NCBI GenBank assembly: GCA_040384465.1
Contig: JAZKJF010000002.1
Span: forward strand, 124,001 to 188,000
Direction of reading: 5' to 3'
DNA length: 64,000 nucleotides
From: UBA5078 sp040384465
GTDB taxonomy: Bacteria > Pseudomonadota > Gammaproteobacteria > Pseudomonadales > Pseudohongiellaceae
How positions within the stretch are numbered: the first letter of the stretch is position 1; the number at the start of each line of letters is the position of its first letter. Below the pieces are notes generated by a model. That model was not told the DNA's origin. It did no database searches and saw only the letters and a list, made by a program, of their open reading frames with translations. Below are positions 1-8,101 of the stretch, one piece after another. A program made the translations under genes and the position numbers.

Positions 1-136
1 CATCCATGCTGTATTGATCGCAGGTTAAGAGACTGTCTTTTACCGAGAATTCAGAATAGACTCCCGTCAGATCAGAGACATGCTGCTCTACCCGCTATCG
101 CATCGTCAATTCAGTAAAAATACCCAAGGAAAATTG

Positions 137-292
137 ATGGAACTAATAAATTTGATTAGCCATATAGCAATCTTCCTATTAGGTGGAGCAGTCGGGAGTC
201 TAATTACCGTTAAGGTAACTACACGAAAAACAATACAAACCAACATTTCCGTTGGCAAAGGAGATGTAGTGGGCGGCGATAAGAGCGGCTGA
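137..292 (+). CDS. 51-residue membrane peptide of the ABC-3C-like locus
   Basis: I chose the ATG at 137 because an AGGA sits six bases upstream; an ATG at 80 would add 19 residues with no ribosome site. About residues 4-26 form one hydrophobic segment (LINLISHIAIFLLGGAVGSL), followed by a short basic stretch and then the motif NISVGKGDVVGGDKSG at the C-terminus. The same motif, in the form DIAVENGDVVGGNK, opens the next gene, whose start is 12 bases downstream. A single-span membrane protein carrying a shared Gly-rich tag suggests a membrane-acting partner or effector of the downstream proteins. That function is inference; I recognise no family. Confidence 0.6.
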   Translation: MELINLISHIAIFLLGGAVGSLITVKVTTRKTIQTNISVGKGDVVGGDKSG

Positions 293-303
293 CAGAGAAA
301 TCC

Positions 304-879
304 ATGTCGAACAAAACAATTCAAAGCGACATTGCCGTTGAAAATGGTGATGTAGTGGGAGGTAATAAGTACTCTCCTACCTATGTCTTTGCAGGGCCCG
401 TGTCGCCAATCACTCACCTATCGATTGAGTATGAGAAGGAGATTGGGCGTTCTTCGCCCGGCGTCTCCCAGTTCTTGCCTGAGCTGAAACATTATATGAG
501 CGCAGTGACCTCCAGCCAGGTCCAAGGTCTAGAACAAAAATTGTTGAATGCAAACCGAAACGGTCAGATGGTAGACGCATCTCGACAAAAAGAATTGTTC
601 GCAAAGCAGTTGCATAAGCACGCGACTAGCCAAGCTGCCCAGAGAATATTTCTGTATCTGTTAGGAGAGTTGTTACAAAGATTTCGCGTGTACGCTAAAC
701 CCATAATTGAGGAAGAGGCGCCAACATGTGAAATTGATCGAATTGTATTCGAAAAGGTGATTTCTCCCGCGCTTCAAAGTCTTGATCGAAACGTCCTTGA
801 TTTATACCACGACGAGATTTGGGGAATGGTCTATTATTTAACAGGGAATTGCCACATACGCTGGAGCAAGGAATGCTGA
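304..879 (+). CDS. ABC-3C system C-terminal-domain-type protein
   Basis: This 191-residue protein begins with a Gly-rich tag (residues 9-22, GDVVGG at 15-20). A mostly helical region follows, and it ends with GMVYYLTGNCHIRW at about residues 174-187. The terminal G-N-C-H-I-x-W block resembles the C-terminal domains of ABC three-component conflict systems, which join a variable N-terminal part to the ABC ATPase. Here the N-terminal part is only a tag, so the enzyme-like effector seen in many such systems is absent. Its stop codon overlaps the start of the next gene (ATGCTGA). Family placement is from motif memory and context, not from a search. Confidence 0.6.
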   Translation: MSNKTIQSDIAVENGDVVGGNKYSPTYVFAGPVSPITHLSIEYEKEIGRSSPGVSQFLPELKHYMSAVTSSQVQGLEQKLLNANRNGQMVDASRQKELFAKQLHKHATSQAAQRIFLYLLGELLQRFRVYAKPIIEEEAPTCEIDRIVFEKVISPALQSLDRNVLDLYHDEIWGMVYYLTGNCHIRWSKEC

Positions 880-1379
880 CATATCATCCGTCGCTGGACG
901 CTTATCATTGTTTTTTCCGCATGATCTATTTTCTAAGTAGAGCCGAAAACACCGCTTTTGAGATCGACAAGATGCGCATAATCGATTTCTATTTGAGCTC
1001 TCCAGCCGCTCTAAAATATTTTAAATTCCCAATGGAGCTGAAAAATAGAAGAAAGATATTTAGCGATAAAGTGAATGAGTACAACAAAATTCCTAATCAG
1101 CAGTCCTTGTTCTTTGAAATGCAACACATACATAAAGCGGTATTTGACATGCTCGCATCGATTGGGCTGATTGACAGCGAAATGCTAAAGAAAGGCAGCG
1201 TCTATCTATTGCGAGATCATTTAACGAACGAGATATCCCAGGTAATTGAGAACAGCTCAAGTATCGACCAAGACATCAGTGAACTTGCTATTAAAGACCT
1301 CGCGCAAATTCCTCTTCTTGGCGTGAACGGGCTAAAGGATCGCAGCGGATTGATGGATCATAGATATGACTTGGTATAA
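873..1379 (+). CDS. ABC-3C system middle-component-like protein
   Basis: This 168-residue protein has no recognisable enzymatic motif. The start at 873 (MLTYHPS) has GGAG seven bases upstream and overlaps the previous stop by ATGCTGA; an earlier ATG at 819 lies inside the upstream gene and is less likely. The protein is helical and rich in Ile, Lys and Asp, about the size of the 'middle component' that sits between the effector protein and the ATPase in ABC-3C loci. It overlaps the following ATPase gene by 14 bases, so translation is probably coupled. The assignment rests on position, size and neighbours. Confidence 0.5.
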   Translation: MLTYHPSLDAYHCFFRMIYFLSRAENTAFEIDKMRIIDFYLSSPAALKYFKFPMELKNRRKIFSDKVNEYNKIPNQQSLFFEMQHIHKAVFDMLASIGLIDSEMLKKGSVYLLRDHLTNEISQVIENSSSIDQDISELAIKDLAQIPLLGVNGLKDRSGLMDHRYDLV

Positions 1380-3270
1380 ACCCACATTAATACTGACGCG
1401 GCTGCTCATAACAAAATCTGGCGGTGCAGTCTATGACGAAAAGTATCACTACGGATTAAACGTCATTCGAGGGAGCAATAGTTCAGGTAAAACTACTATC
1501 TCGCGAGCGATAGTTTACGCTTTAGGTGGCGATATAAAGCAATGGACACCAGAACTTTTAAGTTGCGACTTTGTAATTGCTGAAGTAAGTATTAATCGAG
1601 AATTTGTAACTCTTCGTCGAGCCGTTGATGATGAAAAGCGAAGTCCCATGGAAATTTATTGGGGGAGTTACATAGAGGCATCCAATGCGTCACCAGCAAG
1701 TTGGGAAAGATACCCATATGCAAACTACGAAAATAAGAAAGGGTTCTCGAAAGTCCTGTTTGAGGCACTGGAGCTTCCAGAAGTAAAGGGATACCAAGAA
1801 AGCAATGTCACTATGCATCAAGTGCTTAGGCTTATGTATGGAGATCAATCTTCACCAGCAACAAAGATACTTGGAACTGAAGACTTTGACTCCACTATAA
1901 CCAGAGAATCAATTGGCGATCTCCTCTGCGGCATCTACAGCGATGCCCTTTTTAATGCTCGCACAAGACTGAAGATTGTAGATGCCCAAGTGAGCTCGGT
2001 AGTTTCGAATCTAAAGAACCTTTATCGAATCTTAGGCAAAGAAAATACAGATATTAAGAGCTTGAATATAGAAGCAGAGATAGATTTAACAAGAAATCAG
2101 ATCGAAGATGCCAAGAACGAAAATGACAAAATAAAGGCTACAGGGTATATCCAAGAATCAAATGAGCAAACAAAAAAAATCCGCGATGCCCTTCAAAAAA
2201 GTAAGATTGCCTTATACACCATGCAAGAGAGGAATTTGCATCTTACGTTTGATATTTCAGACTCAGAGATTTTTATTAATGAGCTTCAGAATAAAGTCAA
2301 AGGACTGAATGACTCGATAGCAGTAGCAACCGTCATTAACACCTTCTCGTACAAGAATTGTCCTGCTTGCTACACGGACTTATCCAATCTCAAAAGAATT
2401 CAAGATGAATGTAGTCTCTGCGGCACTCAACTAGAGAAAGAAACTTCGGCAATCAATTTTCATAAGATTCGCAATGAAATTGAAATGCAAATCAAAGAAA
2501 GCCGTAAACTATTAGAGCATAAGAAGGAGGAAGCTCGCGAGTTAAAGGGCGCTATACGTGTACTCACAAATGAAACTAAGAGTTTAGACTACCAATACCG
2601 CGAAATCGCTACAGATATTGCATCCGATAAACAGAAAAAACTGCAGGAAAACTATAAAAAAATTGGTTACCTTGAAAGATCAATCGAGGACTTGGAAAAG
2701 ACCCGAGGCATTATCGAGCAAATAAAGGAGGTTGCAGATCTAAGAGACCGCCTTAATCACGAGAAGTCAGAGTTACATGACTTCATTGATCAGAACGAAT
2801 TGAAGCAAGACGCAAGACGCAGGGAAATTGCGCTTAAGATTTCAGAAGCCGTCGTTGGTCTTCTTAGACAAGACCTTTCAAGGCAAGACCAATTCTCTGC
2901 AGCAGAAACCGTTCAATTTGATTTTGGGGCCAATTCGGTGTCTGTTGACGGTGAAACAACTTTTTCAGAAAGTTCAACAGTTTTTCTCAAGAACGCCTTT
3001 CTACTTGGGTTGCTCGCAGTTTCGGCGAGAGATGAACGACTAAGATTTCCCAGATTTTTATTGCTGGACGGGATAGAAAATGGAGGCATGGAAAGAGAGC
3101 GTAGTCATAATCTTCAGAGAGTAATACTAGCCTTGTCTGACAGTCTTGAAGTAGACCATCAAATTATAATAACCACTGCAGAAGTTTCCCCTGATATCGA
3201 GAAATCTGCCGCTCCTGTAGGGGATTTCTATACTTCAGCGAATCGATCATTGAAGTTTGCGCGAGTTTAA
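1366..3270 (+). CDS. SMC/Rad50-type ABC ATPase of an ABC-3C-like defence system
   Basis: The 634-residue protein has Walker A GSNSSGKTT at 36-44 and a Walker B LLLDGIENG with D568 and E571. Between them lies a long Lys/Glu-rich coiled coil interrupted by a zinc hook, C332-x2-C335 and C349-x2-C352. FSESSTVFLKNAF before Walker B fits the ABC signature position. The plan is that of SMC/Rad50/RecF-like ATPases that respond to nucleic acids. Family knowledge ties such ATPases to ABC-3C conflict systems, where they would sense invading DNA or replication intermediates and release a toxic partner. The gene is AT-rich compared with the rest of the window, consistent with horizontal transfer. Confidence 0.75.
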   Translation: MTWYKPTLILTRLLITKSGGAVYDEKYHYGLNVIRGSNSSGKTTISRAIVYALGGDIKQWTPELLSCDFVIAEVSINREFVTLRRAVDDEKRSPMEIYWGSYIEASNASPASWERYPYANYENKKGFSKVLFEALELPEVKGYQESNVTMHQVLRLMYGDQSSPATKILGTEDFDSTITRESIGDLLCGIYSDALFNARTRLKIVDAQVSSVVSNLKNLYRILGKENTDIKSLNIEAEIDLTRNQIEDAKNENDKIKATGYIQESNEQTKKIRDALQKSKIALYTMQERNLHLTFDISDSEIFINELQNKVKGLNDSIAVATVINTFSYKNCPACYTDLSNLKRIQDECSLCGTQLEKETSAINFHKIRNEIEMQIKESRKLLEHKKEEARELKGAIRVLTNETKSLDYQYREIATDIASDKQKKLQENYKKIGYLERSIEDLEKTRGIIEQIKEVADLRDRLNHEKSELHDFIDQNELKQDARRREIALKISEAVVGLLRQDLSRQDQFSAAETVQFDFGANSVSVDGETTFSESSTVFLKNAFLLGLLAVSARDERLRFPRFLLLDGIENGGMERERSHNLQRVILALSDSLEVDHQIIITTAEVSPDIEKSAAPVGDFYTSANRSLKFARV

Positions 3271-3787
3271 AGCCAGTAAGATTTTCCGAGCATAAGAAAG
3301 GTCATTTTTGCACAATAGATGAGATGACACCTATCTTGATAATTTCGATTGGTCACTTGTTCAGGGTGGCGGCGAGGAGTGTGTGAGATGAATATGTTCG
3401 TAAAATTATCTTGAATGCGGACCAAGCGTATAAACTGCTTAAAAAGCTAGCTGAAGAAAATCCTATTGAAAAACAAGGGGATAGGAAAAATACATCCTAT
3501 ATTGCCGTTAAATCCTAGCGGTTTTATACGCCTTTTATGCGCCTTTTGTGCAAAGAACACGATAGCAAACGGTAGAAACCGCTAGCAGGCAAAGTGATCG
3601 TGCTAGAGGAAAGTCAGAAGCGTCGCAAAAGTTAAGTGCTATCCACTGTGCATTGGGTCGTCAAGAGAGAGTCGGCGTCCACGCCTGAGCAAGTGGTGCG
3701 CCGCACAGTTCTCGCCGCAAAGGTGGATTAGGATGCTCTGGAGCTGAGCCTCCTCAGCGCCTAACACCCAAGCAAAAGTGAGCAAGC
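3271..3787. other. Intergenic stretch downstream of the defence operon
   Basis: This 517-base stretch has no complete gene. It holds an open fragment at 3387-3518, listed separately. It also holds a 10-base inverted repeat, CTAGCGGTTT at 3515-3524 and AAACCGCTAG at 3576-3585, 51 bases apart. Composition shifts from AT-rich to the window average across it, so it probably contains the right edge of the acquired region. I see no tRNA, integrase or clear attachment site. Confidence 0.5.
3387..3518 (+). pseudogene. Possible gene fragment (C-terminal remnant)
   Basis: An open frame of 43 codons follows an in-frame stop at 3384-3386 and ends with TAG at 3516-3518. It lacks an ATG; the first plausible starts are GTT or TTG codons with no clear ribosome site. 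It encodes a Lys/Glu-rich peptide containing ADQAYKLLKKLAEENP and ending NTSYIAVKS. The sequence reads like the tail of a small real protein, such as a phage or antitoxin-like product, rather than random DNA. I do not recognise a family. It may be a remnant at the edge of the acquired island. Confidence 0.25.
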
Positions 3788-4246
3788 ATGAAACTTTCTA
3801 AATTTATAACCCGTTATGTCCTCGTCCTCCTTGCAGGCGGGCTAGTGATGTCCGGCCAGCTTATGGCTGCCAGCGCGGGCAATGGCAATCAGGGTAATGA
3901 TGATAAGAACAACAAGTCGGATCGCAACGACAGTCGAAAGCACTTTGACGACAGTCACAAAATCGCTGTGCGCGACTACTTCAGAGAAGAAAGCCGTCAA
4001 GGTCGATGCCCGCCCGGTCTGGCGAAGAAGAACAATGGCTGCAATCCCCCCGGTCAGGTCAAGCGCTGGCAGCTAGGCCAGCCGTTGCAGCGGGAAATTA
4101 CTTACCACGCGTTGCCCATTGAGTTGATCAATTTGCTGGGTCGCCCGCAACCGGGTTATCACTACGGCATGGTGGACTCGGACATTCTGTTGCTCATCGA
4201 TGGAACAGAAATGGTGTTTGATGCAATCATGAATCTCGGGCAGTAG
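3788..4246 (+). CDS. CigR/RcnB-like periplasmic protein
   Basis: The 152-residue product starts with a signal peptide (hydrophobic core LVLLAGGLVMSGQLMA), then an Asn/Asp/Lys-rich linker. The conserved block CPPGLAKKNNGCNPPGQ at about residues 74-90 is followed by a short folded C-terminal domain, PQPGYHYGMVDSDILLLIDG. This block is typical of the RcnB/CigR family: RcnB is a periplasmic protein of nickel/cobalt homeostasis, and CigR is named as an anti-virulence regulator in Salmonella. The two Cys in the block could form a disulfide. The gene is monocistronic; the exact role here is not shown by the sequence. Confidence 0.8.
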   Translation: MKLSKFITRYVLVLLAGGLVMSGQLMAASAGNGNQGNDDKNNKSDRNDSRKHFDDSHKIAVRDYFREESRQGRCPPGLAKKNNGCNPPGQVKRWQLGQPLQREITYHALPIELINLLGRPQPGYHYGMVDSDILLLIDGTEMVFDAIMNLGQ

Positions 4247-4566
4247 AGCAATCCTCCGTAAGGTCAGGGCGCACGCTAGTAGAATCCCCTACGAAAAATG
4301 CAACCCACCAACCCTGACCCACGGAAGCACACTAAACCCATAGTCAATCCTCTCCGCGCTTACTCTACTCACGCAATATTTCCCGAGATTCCTATCAATC
4401 ATCAGCATCAGTGATTTGTGCTGTCATGAATTTTTCGTCCTGTGTATCCTTTCAGCGGAAGAAGTAGGGCAACAACGTTAAGGGAAGAGTACAAGGCGCT
4501 CACATGGTCCGTTGACGTTTCATCATTTTCCGATCAAAACATTCTAGAAGAAGACAAGGGGGCACT
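4247..4566. other. Intergenic stretch with no recognised element
   Basis: These 320 bases lie between two plus-strand genes. I see no open frame of note, no clear terminator hairpin and no repeat. A TTGACG at 4512-4517 could serve as a -35 element for the following gene, but no matching -10 is convincing. Confidence 0.4.
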
Positions 4567-4884
4567 GTGATTTTAGAAGTGGCAATCTTGGATTTAAGGC
4601 CTGGCGTGGAGGCCGATTTTGAAAACGCTTTCGGGCTTGCGCAGAAAATCATCTCCAGCATGCCCGGATACATTTCGCACGAATTACAGCACTGCCTGGA
4701 GAAAACCAACCGCTACATTCTGCTGGTCAATTGGGAAACGCTGGAGCATCACACCGTTGGTTTTCGTGAGTCGCCTCAGTACCAGGAATGGCGTTCCCTG
4801 CTACACCATTTTTACGATCCTTTCCCGGTGGTTCAGCACTATGAGTCGGTATTCAACAGTGCGATTTCGGGACGTGTTGATTGA
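4567..4884 (+). CDS. Antibiotic biosynthesis monooxygenase (ABM) domain protein
   Basis: The 105-residue product starts at a GTG with a purine-rich AAGGGGG upstream. It has the ABM ferredoxin-like fold pattern: a first strand ILEVAILDLRPG, a helix with FENAFGLAQKIISSMPGY, then NRYILLVNWETLEHHTVGFRESPQYQEW. Family members are cofactor-free monooxygenases or heme-handling proteins that act as dimers in the cytoplasm. No substrate can be read from the sequence. It appears to be a single gene, with DinD following 110 bases later. Confidence 0.8.
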   Translation: MILEVAILDLRPGVEADFENAFGLAQKIISSMPGYISHELQHCLEKTNRYILLVNWETLEHHTVGFRESPQYQEWRSLLHHFYDPFPVVQHYESVFNSAISGRVD

Positions 4885-4994
4885 TGGGTCCTTAATGGAG
4901 TTCTACAAAAAGCGACAATCGGTTTGTGGTGCTATTCTTTCAGTACTGTAGAAATTTATGGATATGCCTTGAATGATGTAGAGACACTGGAATC

Positions 4995-5630
4995 ATGAAA
5001 ACTGAACTCATACATAGTCTGACCGATACTTTTGAAGGGCACGCCCAACAAACTGAAGGCGGTATCGAATACTGGCTGGCCCGCGACCTGCAGTATCTTT
5101 TGGGCTACAGCAAGTGGGATAACTTTGTCGGCGTCATATCCAAGGCCAAAACGTCTTGCGAAGTCTCTGGCTACAAGGCGCCCGATCATTTTGCCGACGT
5201 CGGCAAAACGATCCAGATGCCCAAAGGCGCAACTAAAGAAGTCCCCGATATCATGCTCACCCGCTACGCCTGCTACCTGGTTGCGCAGAACGGTGATCCC
5301 AAGAAGCCAGAAATCGCCTTTGCCCAAACCTACTTCGCCATTCAGACCCGTCGCGCTGAACTGATCGAGCAGCGCTTGTTGGAAGCAGAACGTGTCAGCG
5401 CGCGCAAGAAGCTCAGTGCCACCGAAAAAGAACTCTCTGATGTCATCTTCGAGCAGACCGGCGGCACCGAGAGCTTCGCACTCATCCGCAGCAAGGGCGA
5501 CCATGCACTGTTCAACAAGAACACCCAGGCCATGAAGGCGCAGTGGAAAGTGCCGGGCAGCCGCCCGTTGGCAGACTTTGCACCGACCATCATTCTCAAG
5601 GCCAAAGACTTCGCCGCTGAAGAATCCTGA
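4995..5630 (+). CDS. dinD: DNA damage-inducible protein D-like, C-terminally short
   Basis: The 211-residue protein has the BRO-N-like domain of DinD: YWLARDLQYLLGYSKWDNF, then DHFADVGKTIQM, YACYLVAQNGDPKKPEIAFAQTYFA and QTRRAEL. DinD is an SOS-induced protein reported to inhibit RecA filaments. E. coli DinD is about 274 residues; this one stops after LKAKDFAAEES, so some 60 C-terminal residues appear missing. I could not find the missing tail in another frame downstream. A CTGTA half-site at 4946 is at best a degenerate LexA box. Whether the protein is functional is open. Confidence 0.8.
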   Translation: MKTELIHSLTDTFEGHAQQTEGGIEYWLARDLQYLLGYSKWDNFVGVISKAKTSCEVSGYKAPDHFADVGKTIQMPKGATKEVPDIMLTRYACYLVAQNGDPKKPEIAFAQTYFAIQTRRAELIEQRLLEAERVSARKKLSATEKELSDVIFEQTGGTESFALIRSKGDHALFNKNTQAMKAQWKVPGSRPLADFAPTIILKAKDFAAEES

Positions 5631-5651
5631 TGCGCTGACGTTGGATGACTA

Positions 5652-6209
5652 ATGAAAACACAATACTTCACAGCCACCAGCCTCGACGGTTTCATCGCCA
5701 CTGAGGATGACTCACTCGACTGGCTGTTTCCGCTTGGTGATTTGAATAACTCCAGCTATCCGGAATTCATTGCGAATGTGGGTGCGTTGGTAATGGGATC
5801 AGCCACTTACGAGTGGATGATGCGCAACTCGGAATTGGTTGCTGCTACTACGGGTGAGGCCTGGCCGTATACCCAACCAACGTGGGTATTCACCAGTCGC
5901 AAGCTTCCAGTAATCGAAGGCGCGGACATCCACTTTGTGAGTGGCGATGTGCAACACGTCCACGCTGAAATGCGAGCAGCGGCGGGTAGCAGGAACATCT
6001 GGGTGGTGGGCGGTGGAGATCTTGCTGGCCAGTTCTACGATGCCGGTTTGTTGGACGAGCTGATCCTCCAGGTAGGTTCGGCCACTCTCGGCAAAGGCAA
6101 ACCACTTTTTCCCCGCAGAGTGCTGAGCCCGACTCTGCGCCTGATGTCTGTTCAGCAGATGGGGGTGGGGATGGTTGAGTTGCGCTATGAAGTGCACAAT
6201 GCCGGATAA
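5652..6209 (+). CDS. Dihydrofolate reductase-family (RibD C-terminal-like) protein
   Basis: The 185-residue protein begins with TATSLDGFIATEDDSLDWL, the hallmark start of the RibD-C/DHFR-like family. It later contains VMGSATYEWM, PTWVFTSRKLP and NIWVVGGGDLAGQFYDAGLLDEL, which supplies the glycine-rich NADPH-binding loop and the conserved Asp-Glu. Such proteins are NADPH-dependent reductases of unknown pterin- or flavin-like substrates in the cytoplasm. It lies 21 bases after the dinD stop; the next gene starts 28 bases on, so it may be co-transcribed with the secreted protein downstream. Confidence 0.85.
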   Translation: MKTQYFTATSLDGFIATEDDSLDWLFPLGDLNNSSYPEFIANVGALVMGSATYEWMMRNSELVAATTGEAWPYTQPTWVFTSRKLPVIEGADIHFVSGDVQHVHAEMRAAAGSRNIWVVGGGDLAGQFYDAGLLDELILQVGSATLGKGKPLFPRRVLSPTLRLMSVQQMGVGMVELRYEVHNAG

Positions 6210-6237
6210 CCACACAATCACAACCAAGGATTTCGGA

Positions 6238-7008
6238 ATGACAACCCTGAAACGCACAACCCTGCACCTGCTCCTTCTGACCCTCGCCATTTTCACCTGG
6301 CCCACCATCGTCACAGCCCAGGACTACGTCGAATGGAGCACTGAGACACGCACCTCGCTAGGCTTTCGCGTCAATGCAGCATCGATCACTCCTCTACTCC
6401 CCGAAGAGTGGAGCGTTGCCACCATCGCAGACTCACCGGGCCTGGTGAATCTTTCGGTCACGTTCATGGATCGCCATCTGGTGCTGGACGCGCAAGGCCA
6501 ACCAGTACGCACCGGCACGAGCCGTTACATGGTGATGTCAGTGCAGGCGCGCAACGCGAACGGTGAGCAGGTTGGCACCATGATCGTGAATGGCATTTCG
6601 GCGGAGGGCCCTGGGGCGTACGAGGTGTATCAACAGGCCGTCGTTGCCGAGGTGGAGCGTACTACCACCGGGCAGGGCGAGGAGAGTGGGCTCTCGGAAG
6701 AGACATGGCAGCTGGCGGCAGAAAGTGGCGACAGCGTGACGTTGAATCTGCGCTATCGCAAGGCAGCGGCTGTGAGGCGACAATCCGAAGTCGTTATTCG
6801 CTCCGGCAGCCGGCCCGAGTTTACGCGCACTTATCACATCGATCAGGCGTCCGATGTGCTGGGCCTTCCCGATGCCCCCGACAGCCGGATCGAGCAGCTG
6901 TCGTTCACCGTGGCTGGGCCGCTGTTCTCGCAGATATTCGATGGCACGGAGGTACTGACGGGTGTAACGGCAATTCCTTGGTATAGCCGCGAGATTTTTA
7001 TTCCGTAA
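6238..7008 (+). CDS. Secreted protein of unknown function
   Basis: I place the start at 6238 (MTTLKR) because it gives a clean signal peptide, LLLLTLAIFTWPTIVTAQ, with a likely cleavage at TAQ-D; an in-frame ATG at 6175 lies inside the previous gene. The mature protein is about 230 residues, mostly beta-strand in pattern (YMVMSVQARN, EVVIRSGSRPEFTRTYHID) with no metal or catalytic motif I know. It ends at a conserved-looking WYSREIFIP. It is followed 10 bases later by the dioxygenase gene, so the two may form one transcript. I do not recognise a family. Confidence 0.7.
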   Translation: MTTLKRTTLHLLLLTLAIFTWPTIVTAQDYVEWSTETRTSLGFRVNAASITPLLPEEWSVATIADSPGLVNLSVTFMDRHLVLDAQGQPVRTGTSRYMVMSVQARNANGEQVGTMIVNGISAEGPGAYEVYQQAVVAEVERTTTGQGEESGLSEETWQLAAESGDSVTLNLRYRKAAAVRRQSEVVIRSGSRPEFTRTYHIDQASDVLGLPDAPDSRIEQLSFTVAGPLFSQIFDGTEVLTGVTAIPWYSREIFIP

Positions 7009-7018
7009 GGACATCAGA

Positions 7019-7816
7019 ATGAACGTCTTCCCTCGCGCACTCTTCATCTCCCACGGCGGCGGCCCCATGCCGTTGCTCGGAGACCCGGGTCATCGCCAGA
7101 TGGTGGCGTGTCTGCAAGGCATCGCGGCGAGCATCCCCAAGCCCGACGCAATCCTCGTCATCAGCGCCCATTGGGAGGAGCAGATTCCAACCATCACATC
7201 GGGCAGCAAACCCGCGCTGATTTACGATTACTACGGCTTTCCACCAGAGTCATACGAGATTCAATATCCGTGTCCCGGCGATCCAGCGCTGGCGCGTGAA
7301 GTTCAGCGATTGTTGGAAAGTGGTGGAATCGATGCGTCGCTGGATGAGGCGCGAGGGCTCGATCACGGTGTGTTCATCCCGTTGAAGATCATGTATCCAG
7401 AAGCTGACATTCCCTGCGTGCAATTGTCTCTGGTAAACACGCTCGATCCGCTCGTTCATATCGAAATGGGGAACGCACTGCGCAGCCTGGCAGAACGGCG
7501 AGTTCTGATCATTGGTTCAGGGTTTTCCTTCCACAATCTGAGAGCATTTTTCTCGGCCGATACCGCTGATTCTCGTCAACGCAACGATGCCTTCGAAACG
7601 TGGTTGCAGAACACTTGCAGTGATCGCGAACTCCCCGAGCGCGCGAGGCGCGAACAACTAATCCACTGGAGCAAGGCGCCAGGAGCACGCTTCTGTCATC
7701 CGCGCGAGGAGCATCTGTTGCCGTTGCATGTGTGTTACGGCGCAGCGCAAACTCCCTGCGCACAGCTGTACGAAGTTGTCGTCATGAACAAGAAGGCGAG
7801 TATGTATTTGTGGTGA
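7019..7816 (+). CDS. ygiD: LigB/DODA-type extradiol dioxygenase (YgiD-like)
   Basis: The 265-residue protein has the class III extradiol dioxygenase signature. Likely metal ligands lie in LFISHGGGPM (His12), ISAHWEE (His52) and near LDHGVFIPL; GFSFHNLR and CHPREEHLLPL carry further conserved His. Family members open aromatic catechol rings using a non-heme metal; the closest named type is 4,5-DOPA dioxygenase YgiD. The length matches that family (about 260-270). The physiological substrate cannot be told from sequence. It lies 10 bases downstream of a secreted protein gene. Confidence 0.85.
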   Translation: MNVFPRALFISHGGGPMPLLGDPGHRQMVACLQGIAASIPKPDAILVISAHWEEQIPTITSGSKPALIYDYYGFPPESYEIQYPCPGDPALAREVQRLLESGGIDASLDEARGLDHGVFIPLKIMYPEADIPCVQLSLVNTLDPLVHIEMGNALRSLAERRVLIIGSGFSFHNLRAFFSADTADSRQRNDAFETWLQNTCSDRELPERARREQLIHWSKAPGARFCHPREEHLLPLHVCYGAAQTPCAQLYEVVVMNKKASMYLW

Positions 7817-7869
7817 GGTTACAGGTGGAGTGCGACATTCAAATCAACGAGTCGAGGTAGCAAAGACAG

Positions 7870-8100
7870 ATGCTGCAGGATCTCATCCCCGATGTACGAG
7901 ACGGCCTCACTCGCAAAGAGCGAGCCGTCCTCTACTGCTTGCGTGAAACGCAGAACGAACTCAATGGCAGGAACGTCCCGACTCTCATGCTGTACGGTCG
8001 TGTCGTGGAAAAAGTGGATATGAGTCAGGCGGAGTTCCAGGCAATTCTGACCAGAATGGTCGGGCTGCATGGCACGAGTCCTTCGTCCAAAGGAAAATAA
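7870..8100 (+). CDS. Small conserved-looking protein
   Basis: The 76-residue protein reads as a small helical domain, with LTRKERAVLYCLRETQ and NVPTLMLYGRVVEKVDMSQAEFQAILTRM, resembling a winged-helix or helix-turn-helix fold. Composition is like real protein and it ends exactly one base before the convergent TetR gene. I think I have seen the block 'LTRKER...NVPTLMLYGRVVE' in other gammaproteobacterial proteins, but I cannot name a family. The role is unknown. Confidence 0.55.
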   Translation: MLQDLIPDVRDGLTRKERAVLYCLRETQNELNGRNVPTLMLYGRVVEKVDMSQAEFQAILTRMVGLHGTSPSSKGK

Positions 8101-8101
8101 G

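Noticed and set aside
3515..3585. Inverted repeat as an integrase attachment site
   Set aside because: The 10-base arms are far apart, there is no integrase, no tRNA end and no second copy in the window.
4941..4961. LexA box before dinD (CTGTAGAAATTTATGG)
   Set aside because: Only the left half matches; the right half lacks ACAG and 5 of 16 positions differ. Not enough to call.
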